NCBI RefSeq assembly: GCF_012275375.1
Contig: NZ_JAAZQJ010000008.1
Location: forward strand, 186,001-250,000
Length of the DNA: 64,000 bases
From: Dyella sp. SG609
GTDB lineage: Bacteria; Pseudomonadota; Gammaproteobacteria; Xanthomonadales; Rhodanobacteraceae
Direction: 5' to 3'
Made by a program: the position numbers and the translations under genes. A model generated the notes under the pieces. That model was given only the letters and a program-made list of their open reading frames with translations, ran no database searches and was not told the DNA's origin. Positions 16,890-25,097 of this stretch are shown piece by piece (the first letter of the stretch is position 1; each line of letters starts with the position of its first letter).

Positions 16890-19800
16890 ATGACGAGTCG
16901 CGATTGGCGCAAGCCGCGCCGCGTTCTGCTGGCTTTTGCTCTGGCTATTTGTTCGTTCCCGGCCTGGTCGCAATCAGCGGCAGTGAAGCCGGAGGACGAG
17001 TACAAGAAGAAGATCAAAGTCACTGAAGACATCCAGCCTCTCGGGGAAAACCCCTTTGGCGAAAGCATCAGCCTGTACAACGGTTCGCTTTCCTTCATGC
17101 AGACGGACGTGAGTGCGGCAGGCATCGGGCCCTTGCTGCAGCTCAGTCGCTCTTTCCATATCGCCGACGTCGATCCCACCTATTCCTATCAGGAATTCCT
17201 GAACAACACATTGGTGGACTGGGGCCTCGATGTTCCGCGCATCGAGACCCTATCGGCCAACTACAAGTGGAGCGACACCGGTGGCCAGCTCCATACGGGC
17301 TGGTTCTTTCGCGACAACACGCAGCGATGCTCGATATTGGCCACCGCGCCAGACATTGTCGTTGACACCAAGGCCGGTTTCGAACCGGTGACTTACAGCA
17401 GTTCGGACTGGTGGCATGGCTATCAGATGATCATGCCGGGTAGTTCGCAAGATCTGATGAAGCGCGATGCAGGCAATACGCTCGCGCCACAGATGACGGT
17501 GCCGGGCACCAGCAGCACATCCTTTCCCATCGTCACCAAGGATCATTGGTCGATCGGCTGTCTGGCACAGACTGCAAATGGGCAACCGGGAGAAGGCTTC
17601 TTCGCTGTCTCGCCCGACGGCACGAAATACTGGTTCGACTGGTTCGCATACAAGATCGGCGAATCGATGGTGAGGAATGGCGGCGGCTCGCTGCATCGGC
17701 AAGTCGATACGATGCTGGTATCGCGTATCGAGGACCGCTTCGGCAACAGCCTCAGCTATTCCTACGATGCGAATGGCAATCTGACCCAGATTCTCGGTAG
17801 CGATGGCCGCAAGCTCACACTCAGCTATGAAGTGTGGCAGCGGCCGGAGAAAGATCCGTTCGGCAATTACTATGCACCGCCTTCTTATCGTCTTCACTCG
17901 GCGACGCTGCAGCCAGATTCTCCGAACGCGCGAATCTGGAATTACTCGTACAGCTCAGACCCGCATATTCCCAGGCTGACGGCGGTCACCCAGCCGGACG
18001 GATCCAACTGGTCGTTCAATCTTGGCGGGTTCCGTGCGCCCAGCCTCGACAACCTTGCCGGTAGTCCCGAGGTTGGCGGTTGCTTCAGCGTCAACGCATA
18101 TACGGGGGCGTCCTCGCAAGGCAGCATCACGCATCCGTCGGGGCTCACCGGCACGTTCACCGTGATGAGCCGCGTGCGTGGGCGTTCGTATACACCCAAT
18201 GTATGCATTCAGAGTCCTTCCGGCGATTTCACGCTGGTGCCCGATGCTTATGTGGTTGCCGCCCTGAGTCAAAAGAAATTCTCTGGCGCAGGAATGGCCG
18301 ACCAGGTGTGGACCTACGGCTACTCGCCTGCGAATGAGAGCAAGATCGAAGATTGCTCGGCGGGCTGCGCATCGTCGGTATGGACAGACGTCACCGATCC
18401 GGCGGGTAAAGGGGTGCGCTACACCTTCAGCAACAAGTACGACTTCACTGATAGCCAGCTGCAGCGGACGGATTTCTATGCGCAGGGCATCGGATCGAAC
18501 GTGCTGCGGTCGGAGGTGAACACGTATGCGATGTACTCCTCCGGGCCATGGCCCGTGCGCTTTGGCGATGACCCGCAACGGCGACTCAATGACGACCAGC
18601 TGGAAACGCAATCGCCGTTGAGCCGGCGAGATATCCAGCAGGATGGAGATACATATACCTGGCTGGCGATCAGCTTCAATGAATATGCCCAGGCCACCAC
18701 GGTAAAGCGCTTCAACAGCTTCAGCAGCTTCAATATCGATCATCCCGTCCAGGAGCAGACCACCTACCTCAACGACCTTCCGCACTGGGTGCTGGGCCTG
18801 CCGGCACAGGTGGACATCACCTATGACGGCAAGACCGAGACCACCGACAAGTACGACTACGACCCGGGCAGCGTGACGCTGTCGCAGCGCTATCGTTTCG
18901 GCCAGGCGGTGATGAGTTACACGTTCAACGCCCAGGGCCAGCTGGCGAGCTTTACCGACGGCAACCATCACTCCACCACGCTGGGCAATTACAAGCGGGG
19001 TATCCCGCAGTCGATCGGTTATCCGGACAGCACCACGCAGAGCCTGGTGGTGGATGACTTCGGCCAGATCGCCAGCATCACCGACCAGGCGGGCAGCACC
19101 ACCAGCTACGCCTACGACGCCATCGGGCGCATCCACCGCATCGACTACCCGTCCGGCGACGAAGTGGCTTGGCTGCCCAAGACCTTCGACTACGCCTTCG
19201 TCGGCGCCGCGGAGCAGGGCGTGCCGGCGAATCACTGGAGGCGCACCAGCACCAAGGGTAGTGCGGTTACCACCACGTACTTCGACGCGATGCTGCGCCC
19301 GGTGCTGAGCCGCACGGCGATCGCCGGCACCAGCATCAATGCGCGAACGGACTACGACTGGAAGGGACAGAAGACCTTTGTGTCCTATCCGGTGAACGGC
19401 ACGCCGGATCTCGGCACGATCACCGCGGGCACCACCAGCACCTACGACGCCCTGGGCCGCTTGACCCAGACCCAGCAGACCTCCGAGCTGGGCACGCTGA
19501 CCGCGCTCACGGCGTATCTCTCCGGCGCGCGCAAGCAGGTTACCGATCCCAAGAACAACGTCATCATCACCAGCTACCAGGTGTTCGACCAGCCCGGTTA
19601 CGACGCGGTGATCCAGGTGCAGGCGCCGGAAGGAATCAACCAGGCCATTACCCGCGACGTGTATGGCAACCCGCTGGCGATCCACCAGTGGGGCAGCGCC
19701 AACGGCTTCAGCAACGATGCCACCAAGACACTGGCGTACGACAGCTACCACCGCCTGTGCCGCACCTCGGAGCCGGAGAGCGGCAGCGAGGTGACGGCGT

Positions 19801-22800
19801 ACGACGATGCCAACAATGTGGCGTGGACGGCCGCGGGCCTGAGCATCAGCGGCGATGGCTGCGGTACTGAGCAGGTGGCCGTCGCCGCCCAGACCAAGCG
19901 CAGCTACGACACAATGAACCGTGTGTTGAGATTAGACCCACCGGCCGGGACGCAGAACACCGTCTATTCCTACGATCTGCTGGGCAACCTGCAGACCGCC
20001 AACTCCGGCGTGACGTACTGGACCGGCTACCGCAACAAACTGGGCCTGCTCACCGGCGAGTCGCTGCAAGTGGCTGGCCAGGACCTGTGGCGCATGGGCT
20101 ATGCCCACGATGCCTATGGCGCCATCAGCACCATCCAATACCCGGATGGCGAGGCCATCAGCTACGCGCCGGATGCATTGGGCCGGGCTACCCAGGTGGG
20201 CAGCTATGCCACCGGCGTGAGTTACTACCCGGATGGCGACGTGGCGTCCTTCACCTTCGGCAATGGCGATTCGTATGCGGTGCAGAAGAACGCGCGCCTG
20301 CTGCTGAGCAACTTCACCTATGGCAACGGCGGCACGCTGAAGCTCAGCGAGGACTATGCCTACGACAACAATGGCAACATCACCGCCATCACCGACCTGA
20401 CCGACGGCACGCGCACCAAGAGCTTCGGCTACGACGCGCTGAACCGCCTGACCCAGGCGCAGGCCAGCCACTTGTGGGGCAGCGAGAGCTACGGCTACGA
20501 CCCGCTCAACAACATCGCGAGCCGGATCAGCAGCGGCCAGACCTTCACCTACAACTACGACGGCAGCAAGCGCCTGGCCAGCATCACTCAGGGCGGCAGC
20601 AACGTCATCACGCTGGGCTACGACAACCGCGGCAACGTCAACAACCGCAACGGCGTGACGCTGAACTTCGACCAGAAGAACCAGCTCACCGATATCCCGG
20701 GCTACGACAGCTACCAGTACGACGCCTCCGGGCGGCGCGTGGTGAAGAACCCGACCAGTGGTACCGGCGCGACGTACTACTTCTACACGCAGGCGGGACA
20801 GCTCGTGTACGCCTTCGATGCGGGCACGTCCAAGGCCACCAACTATGTGTACCTGGGCAAGAAGCTGATCGCGCGCAACGAGTCGTTGAAGCTCAGCAAT
20901 CCCGCCGGCATCAGTTTCAGCGCCAACCCCAATGCCGGCAACTACACGGTGAGCTGGACGGCCGTGCCTGGGGCGACGGGTTACAACCTGCAGGTGAGCG
21001 CCGATGGCGGCACGACCTGGAATGTCGCCGGCAGTGGCATGTTGACGACCACCAGCCTGGCCGTGATCAACCAGGATGGCGGCAGCTATCTGTACCGCGT
21101 GCAGGCCTGTGCCGCGAGCGGCTGCGTCGGCGGATGGACGGTCTCGCAGAACCTGGGCGTAACGCCGGCGGCGCCGGTGATCACGGTGCCGGGCAGCATC
21201 GTCAACGGCAACTACACAGTGAGCTGGACGGCGCCGATCTCGGCGACGAGCTACGACGTGCAGGAAGCAGTGAACGGCGGGGCGTGGACATCGATCGCCA
21301 CCGGCACCACGGCCACCTCGATCAGCCGTCCGGGTACCAGCAGCGGCAGCTACACCTATCAGGTGCAGGCCAAGAACAGCTATGGCACCCGCGGCTGGGT
21401 GACGTCCAACGCAGTCACCGTCGACACCACCTACGGCGTGGTGCCGCCGGCACCGGCGAGCCTCACCGTGCCGGCTGCGAGCGCCGACGGCAACGTGAGC
21501 TTGAGCTGGGCGGCGGTCAGTCAGATCACGCATTACGTGGTGCAGCAGAGCAGCGACGGTGGCACCAATTGGAGCGGCATCTACGACGGCACCGCCACGA
21601 CCACATCGCTGAGCGGTCTGGCCAATGGCAGTTACCAGTACCGCGTCGAGGCCTGCAACGCCTACAACTGCAGCGCCTGGCAGAACGGCAGCAATGCCCT
21701 GGTGGTGACGCATCCGCCGACCGGCGTGCCAACGCTCACTGCCCCTGCCAACAGCACCAATGGCAGCTTCACCATCAGCTGGACGGCAGTGAGCACGGCC
21801 ACCAGCTACACGCTGCAGGAGAGCGTCAACGGCGGCGGCACCTGGACGCAGGTGCAGGCCAACGGCAATACCAGCTGGCCGACCAGCGGCCGCGGCAACG
21901 GCAATTACAGCTATCGCGTGCAGGCCTGCAACGTGGGCGGTTGTGCGAGCGGATGGAGCAGTACGGGCACGACCACGGTGCTGTTGCCTCCACCTACGCC
22001 TACGGGAATTACCGTGCCGGCGACGAGCAACGGCCCCATTCCGGTCAGCTGGAATGCCAGCCCGACCGCAACGCGTTACGACCTGTATCAGAACATCAAC
22101 AATGCCGGCTGGACGCTGGCGGCCAGCGTCTCTTCCACAAGCGTCACTGTGACGGCGACCACCTCCGGCACTTATCTGTTCTTCGTTGCCGCCTACAACG
22201 CCAGCGGCTGGAACGGCGCGGTCAATAACAGCTCCCAGGTCACCGTTACGATTCCGCCCAGCGCTGCACCGAACTTAAGCACGCCCGGAAGCAGCAGCAC
22301 GGGCAGCTACACGGTGAGTTGGTCCGCCGTGAGCGGTGCGACCTCGTACAACCTGCAGGAGCAGTTGAACGGCGGCGGCTGGACGCAGGTGCAGGCCAGT
22401 GGCGCGAGCAGTTGGGGTGCGTCAGGTAGGGGCAATGGCACCTGGGGTTATCGAGTCCAGGGTTGCAACGCAGGCGGTTGCGGTCCGTGGAGCGCTACTG
22501 CCAATACGGTGGTCACGCTGATTCCGCCGACACCAACCGGTTTGACGCTCAGCACGTCGGGCGCAGTCAACAAGCCGGTCGTGCATGTGTCGTGGAATGC
22601 TTCGACTGGAGCCACTGTTTACAACGTGGAGGAAACCCATCCGCAGGATGGCGTGTTCATTCTGTACAGCGGGCCGAATACGAATACGGGCTCCCAGATC
22701 ACCGCCGATGGCAGCGTGAAGTTCCGTGTACAGGCTTGTAACTCATCGGGCTGCTCCGCTTGGAGCAACTACGCCAGCGTGTGGCTTGCTTCGGGGGCGT

Positions 22801-22802
22801 GA
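16890..22802 (+). CDS. Secreted Rhs/YD-repeat protein with seven C-terminal FN3-like repeats
   Basis: 1970 aa from ATG 16890, preceded by GAAGGGGAAAGG. A signal peptide (about 1-29, RVLLAFALAICSFPAWSQ) directs it to the Sec pathway. An N-terminal Rhs-associated region (FGESISLYNGSLSF, LLQLSRSF) is followed by many YD repeats from about residue 290 to 1330 (YSYDANGNLTQI, YAYDAIGRIHRI, FGYDALNRLTQA, YQYDASGRRV), the strands that wrap Rhs shells. Residues about 1335-1970 hold seven FN3-like repeats (YTVSWTAVPGATGYNL and variants). The Rhs core/autocleavage domain and a toxic tip are missing; they are on the next gene instead. It is probably a secreted or surface-exposed adhesin or toxin-delivery shell. 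Confidence 0.9.
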   Translation: MTSRDWRKPRRVLLAFALAICSFPAWSQSAAVKPEDEYKKKIKVTEDIQPLGENPFGESISLYNGSLSFMQTDVSAAGIGPLLQLSRSFHIADVDPTYSYQEFLNNTLVDWGLDVPRIETLSANYKWSDTGGQLHTGWFFRDNTQRCSILATAPDIVVDTKAGFEPVTYSSSDWWHGYQMIMPGSSQDLMKRDAGNTLAPQMTVPGTSSTSFPIVTKDHWSIGCLAQTANGQPGEGFFAVSPDGTKYWFDWFAYKIGESMVRNGGGSLHRQVDTMLVSRIEDRFGNSLSYSYDANGNLTQILGSDGRKLTLSYEVWQRPEKDPFGNYYAPPSYRLHSATLQPDSPNARIWNYSYSSDPHIPRLTAVTQPDGSNWSFNLGGFRAPSLDNLAGSPEVGGCFSVNAYTGASSQGSITHPSGLTGTFTVMSRVRGRSYTPNVCIQSPSGDFTLVPDAYVVAALSQKKFSGAGMADQVWTYGYSPANESKIEDCSAGCASSVWTDVTDPAGKGVRYTFSNKYDFTDSQLQRTDFYAQGIGSNVLRSEVNTYAMYSSGPWPVRFGDDPQRRLNDDQLETQSPLSRRDIQQDGDTYTWLAISFNEYAQATTVKRFNSFSSFNIDHPVQEQTTYLNDLPHWVLGLPAQVDITYDGKTETTDKYDYDPGSVTLSQRYRFGQAVMSYTFNAQGQLASFTDGNHHSTTLGNYKRGIPQSIGYPDSTTQSLVVDDFGQIASITDQAGSTTSYAYDAIGRIHRIDYPSGDEVAWLPKTFDYAFVGAAEQGVPANHWRRTSTKGSAVTTTYFDAMLRPVLSRTAIAGTSINARTDYDWKGQKTFVSYPVNGTPDLGTITAGTTSTYDALGRLTQTQQTSELGTLTALTAYLSGARKQVTDPKNNVIITSYQVFDQPGYDAVIQVQAPEGINQAITRDVYGNPLAIHQWGSANGFSNDATKTLAYDSYHRLCRTSEPESGSEVTAYDDANNVAWTAAGLSISGDGCGTEQVAVAAQTKRSYDTMNRVLRLDPPAGTQNTVYSYDLLGNLQTANSGVTYWTGYRNKLGLLTGESLQVAGQDLWRMGYAHDAYGAISTIQYPDGEAISYAPDALGRATQVGSYATGVSYYPDGDVASFTFGNGDSYAVQKNARLLLSNFTYGNGGTLKLSEDYAYDNNGNITAITDLTDGTRTKSFGYDALNRLTQAQASHLWGSESYGYDPLNNIASRISSGQTFTYNYDGSKRLASITQGGSNVITLGYDNRGNVNNRNGVTLNFDQKNQLTDIPGYDSYQYDASGRRVVKNPTSGTGATYYFYTQAGQLVYAFDAGTSKATNYVYLGKKLIARNESLKLSNPAGISFSANPNAGNYTVSWTAVPGATGYNLQVSADGGTTWNVAGSGMLTTTSLAVINQDGGSYLYRVQACAASGCVGGWTVSQNLGVTPAAPVITVPGSIVNGNYTVSWTAPISATSYDVQEAVNGGAWTSIATGTTATSISRPGTSSGSYTYQVQAKNSYGTRGWVTSNAVTVDTTYGVVPPAPASLTVPAASADGNVSLSWAAVSQITHYVVQQSSDGGTNWSGIYDGTATTTSLSGLANGSYQYRVEACNAYNCSAWQNGSNALVVTHPPTGVPTLTAPANSTNGSFTISWTAVSTATSYTLQESVNGGGTWTQVQANGNTSWPTSGRGNGNYSYRVQACNVGGCASGWSSTGTTTVLLPPPTPTGITVPATSNGPIPVSWNASPTATRYDLYQNINNAGWTLAASVSSTSVTVTATTSGTYLFFVAAYNASGWNGAVNNSSQVTVTIPPSAAPNLSTPGSSSTGSYTVSWSAVSGATSYNLQEQLNGGGWTQVQASGASSWGASGRGNGTWGYRVQGCNAGGCGPWSATANTVVTLIPPTPTGLTLSTSGAVNKPVVHVSWNASTGATVYNVEETHPQDGVFILYSGPNTNTGSQITADGSVKFRVQACNSSGCSAWSNYASVWLASGA

Positions 22803-22813
22803 GGGAAAAGCGC

Positions 22814-23707
22814 ATGAAAAAAATCTGCCTGATGGCCGCACTATGGATATCGCTGAGTCTCTGCGCTCAAGCAACCACAGTCACGTATATCTATACAGAT
22901 CCACAGGGCACCCCGTTGGCCGAAGCCGACGCCAGTGGAAATGTCACCGCGACATTCGACTACAGGCCTTATGGCTTGCAAGCACAGGGGGCACCTGCCA
23001 ATGGGCCGGGCTACACAGGCCACGTAAGTGATCCCGATACGGGATTCATCTACATGCAGGCCCGATTTTATGACGCCTACTCTGGTCGGTTCCTGAGCGT
23101 GGATCCTCTCCCAACACAGCCGGGAAACAGCTACTCATTCAATAGGTATCTGTATGCGAACGGGAATCCGCTCCTGTATCTCGATCCGAATGGACGAGCG
23201 CCACAACAGTCGCCTCTCATTGAGCTGGACTGGTTTCATAAGTTTTTGAATAAGGCGGTCAACGATGACATCAAGACGCCATTGCGGCCGGCCTATGAAG
23301 CAGGCAGCGCGGTTTACGATCACGTGGATAGCGTTGTAGCCATCACCGTCTCAGTGGAGGGCGGTCATAACGTTGGTGGCGGTTACGAATTGAACGTGCT
23401 TCATCCGAAGCAGTCGACGGCAAGTCTTTATCCTGTAGCAGTTGGAAGAAATGTAAGCATTGATATCGCCCCCAAAGAGGGCTTCAAATTCAATCTTGTG
23501 CAGAATCCGCAGGAGACTACGCCAAAGGTGACGTACAGCGTGGAAGGAGGCGAGTTCCTTCATGGAGGCCTCAGTTTCACGCTGAATCCTGGTGGAACCC
23601 TTGAGGTCACCCCAAAAGTTGGACTTGGGGTTGGCACAATGGTTAAGGGGCCCGGGTACACTTTCGATATTTTCAAAGATAAGACCGATAACACGACGAG
23701 ACAGTAA
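22814..23707 (+). CDS. Secreted Rhs-core domain protein with variable C-terminal tip
   Basis: 297 aa, 11 bases after the large Rhs gene; GAGGG precedes ATG 22814. A signal peptide (1-20, CLMAALWISLSLCAQA) is followed at once by the last YD-type strand and the Rhs-associated core (TYIYTDPQGTPLAEADASG, YMQARFYDAYSGRFLSVDPL, SFNRYLYANGNPLLYLDPNG, residues 22-128). After the core boundary at about residue 128 comes a 170-residue tip of unrecognised type, rich in Gly and predicted beta strands (VEGGHNVGGGYELNV, GLGVGTMVKGPGYTF). This core-then-variable-tip layout is the mark of polymorphic toxins. GC content falls compared with upstream. No nuclease or deaminase motif is seen; a membrane-active tip is a guess. 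Confidence 0.8.
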   Translation: MKKICLMAALWISLSLCAQATTVTYIYTDPQGTPLAEADASGNVTATFDYRPYGLQAQGAPANGPGYTGHVSDPDTGFIYMQARFYDAYSGRFLSVDPLPTQPGNSYSFNRYLYANGNPLLYLDPNGRAPQQSPLIELDWFHKFLNKAVNDDIKTPLRPAYEAGSAVYDHVDSVVAITVSVEGGHNVGGGYELNVLHPKQSTASLYPVAVGRNVSIDIAPKEGFKFNLVQNPQETTPKVTYSVEGGEFLHGGLSFTLNPGGTLEVTPKVGLGVGTMVKGPGYTFDIFKDKTDNTTRQ

Positions 23708-23721
23708 AATGCCTGGCTCAG

Positions 23722-24024
23722 ATGAAAAGGCGCGGACGTATGGCATTCAAATTGGTGGCGCTCATCATGGCAATTTATATATTGTCGCAACATGCTTTCA
23801 CCATATTTGTCGCCCGCAGGATGAGCAGGTATGACCCGAATTATTTTAAGGATGTGGACTTTTCGAGCCTGGGGATACGGTTGTCTTTCCGCTTGACAAG
23901 GATGCTGTTTGACCCTCACCTTCCGGCCGAAAATTATTCCGCGGGAATGAAAGGGCTTTTGTTGGCGGCAAGAATTGTTTATGCGGGCATAATTCCGCTA
24001 TTTGTCGTGCTGATGACTATATAG
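23722..24024 (+). CDS. Small two-span membrane protein, possible immunity protein
   Basis: 100 aa, starting 14 bases after the Rhs-core gene. ATG 23740 (AAAAGG 9 bases upstream) is an alternative start giving 94 aa. Hydrophobic segments lie at about residues 8-31 (MAFKLVALIMAIYILSQHAF) and 78-99 (LLAARIVYAGIIPLFVVLM), with a charged loop between. No family was recognised. Composition is clearly more AT-rich than the chromosome average. Position directly after a toxin-like tip, on the same strand and in the same compositional island, is what an immunity gene would show; function is inferred from context only. Confidence 0.55.
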   Translation: MKRRGRMAFKLVALIMAIYILSQHAFTIFVARRMSRYDPNYFKDVDFSSLGIRLSFRLTRMLFDPHLPAENYSAGMKGLLLAARIVYAGIIPLFVVLMTI

Positions 24025-24066
24025 CTCACGAATTGCACTTCTCGCTTATCATCATCACCTATCGAA

Positions 24067-24232
24067 ACTCTCTCCGCTCCGGGGAGAAGATGCCGGCAGG
24101 CAGATGAGGGGCGCGTGCTTGCGGTGGTGTTTCTACGCAGGGAAGAAAAGCTTTGGCGCTTGTAATGGCCCTCTGCCTGTCGCTCCGCCCGGCCCCTCAC
24201 CCCGGCCCTCTCCCCGGAGGGGAGAGGGGGAT
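24067..24232. repeat. Intergenic repeat, family T, copy 2
   Basis: About 165 bases. Contains GGCAGATGAGGGGCGCG on the left, CGCTCCGCCCGGCCCCTCACC on the right, and the terminal hairpin CCTCTCCCCGGAGGGGAGAGG, as in the copy at 9382-9500. It also has an outer left arm CTCTCTCCGCTCCGGGGAGA. It ends the Rhs island. Confidence 0.8.
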
Positions 24233-24256
24233 TGAGAGGGTGTGGCTAGGTTCGTT

Positions 24257-24571
24257 CTAGGAAGCGTCGCGCTCGTCGTCGGTGATCGAGCACTCTTCAC
24301 TTCGCACCTGAAATAGCTGCATGCGCAAATGCGCCTGCGTCGCGCAGCGCGCGCCCATTTCGATAAACGCCGCGATGCTTTCCAGCATGGTCGGCAACCG
24401 CTGCGCGTTCACGCTGCCACGCTCATCGACGAGTTCCGCCAGAAGCCGGATCGCGTTGTGTGCGTAATGCAGCCACTCGGTCGCATCGTTCAACAACGCA
24501 TCCGGCCCCGCCTCCGGATCGGAAAAATACTCCACGTGGCGTGTGAGCCACGCTTCGCCATAGATATCCAT
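24257..24571 (-). CDS. Hypothetical helical protein (DUF6124/DUF3077-like)
   Basis: 104 aa from ATG 24571, with AAGGAG 7 bases upstream. The protein begins MDIYGEAWLTRHVEYFSD and is almost wholly alpha-helical and acidic (ALLNDATEWLHYAHNAIRLL, RLPTMLESIAAFIEMGAR). It resembles in style the short DUF6124/DUF3077 proteins of gamma-proteobacteria, whose role is unknown; this resemblance is from memory and weak. It has no signal peptide or catalytic motif. Confidence 0.55.
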   Translation of the reverse strand: MDIYGEAWLTRHVEYFSDPEAGPDALLNDATEWLHYAHNAIRLLAELVDERGSVNAQRLPTMLESIAAFIEMGARCATQAHLRMQLFQVRSEECSITDDERDAS

Positions 24572-24805
24572 AAGCAACTCCTTGCCATGCGCCGCCCTCG
24601 TCCCGAGAACGGCACGCCGCCGGACAGCACGGCGTGCCGCGACCATACGGACTCGAGGCTGACCGATCACCTGGAACACAGGCGCCGGGCGGCTTGATTG
24701 AGGAAGTGGAATGCGGCTTCAGGTGCTTTCGCCGTTGCACGAGGCAACGCGCCGGGTTTCACGGCTAGGAATCATTACCTGCGAAAACTCTTAGGCCGCG
24801 GCTCT

Positions 24806-24907
24806 TCAACCGTGTCCGCGAAGATGGCGGACAGCCCGATTAGTCGGCGGATGTGTCGCCCGGGGGATCGGTGAGCGTACGAGTGACGTATGATCTGGCA
24901 CAGCCAT
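24806..24907 (-). CDS. Possible 33-aa small ORF
   Basis: ATG 24907 has a strong AGGAG 6 bases upstream and reads 33 codons (MAVPDHTSLVRSPIPRATHP and on) to TGA. The peptide is basic and Pro-rich with no recognised family. It may be a leader peptide or simply chance; only the ribosome site argues for it. Confidence 0.2.
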   Translation of the reverse strand: MAVPDHTSLVRSPIPRATHPPTNRAVRHLRGHG

Positions 24908-24995
24908 GATCAACTCCTGCTTAGTTGGTGATGGTCAGCGGGTCAGGGGTGTTAGTCGCACCCTTGGCCCGCGCTCTCACGACATTGCTGCCATG

Positions 24996-25034
24996 GTTGC
25001 CCGCGCCGCGCATCGAAACCACAGCGCGGGCAAC
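24996..25034. terminator. Strong hairpin downstream of the TonB receptor gene
   Basis: Perfect 11-base arms GTTGCCCGCGC / GCGCGGGCAAC around a 17-base loop, 64 bases past the stop of the receptor gene. No T-tract follows on either strand, so it may stabilise the transcript end or act with Rho rather than be a classical intrinsic terminator. Confidence 0.4.
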
Positions 25035-25097
25035 GAGAATCACGCTAGCAGAGCAACCCAAGGCTGTCTGTAGGGGGATTCTTAATTACGCGAAGTA

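Larger units (their letters stand above)
24680..25097. other. Intergenic stretch, mostly featureless
   Basis: Lies between the hypothetical helical protein and the end of the second TonB receptor. Apart from a perfect hairpin (24996-25034) and one very short reading frame (24806-24907), nothing interpretable was found. Confidence 0.5.

Noticed and set aside
16890-22802. Type VI secretion Rhs effector
   Set aside because: It has a Sec signal peptide and no VgrG, PAAR or EagR gene nearby; it is more likely exported by Sec.
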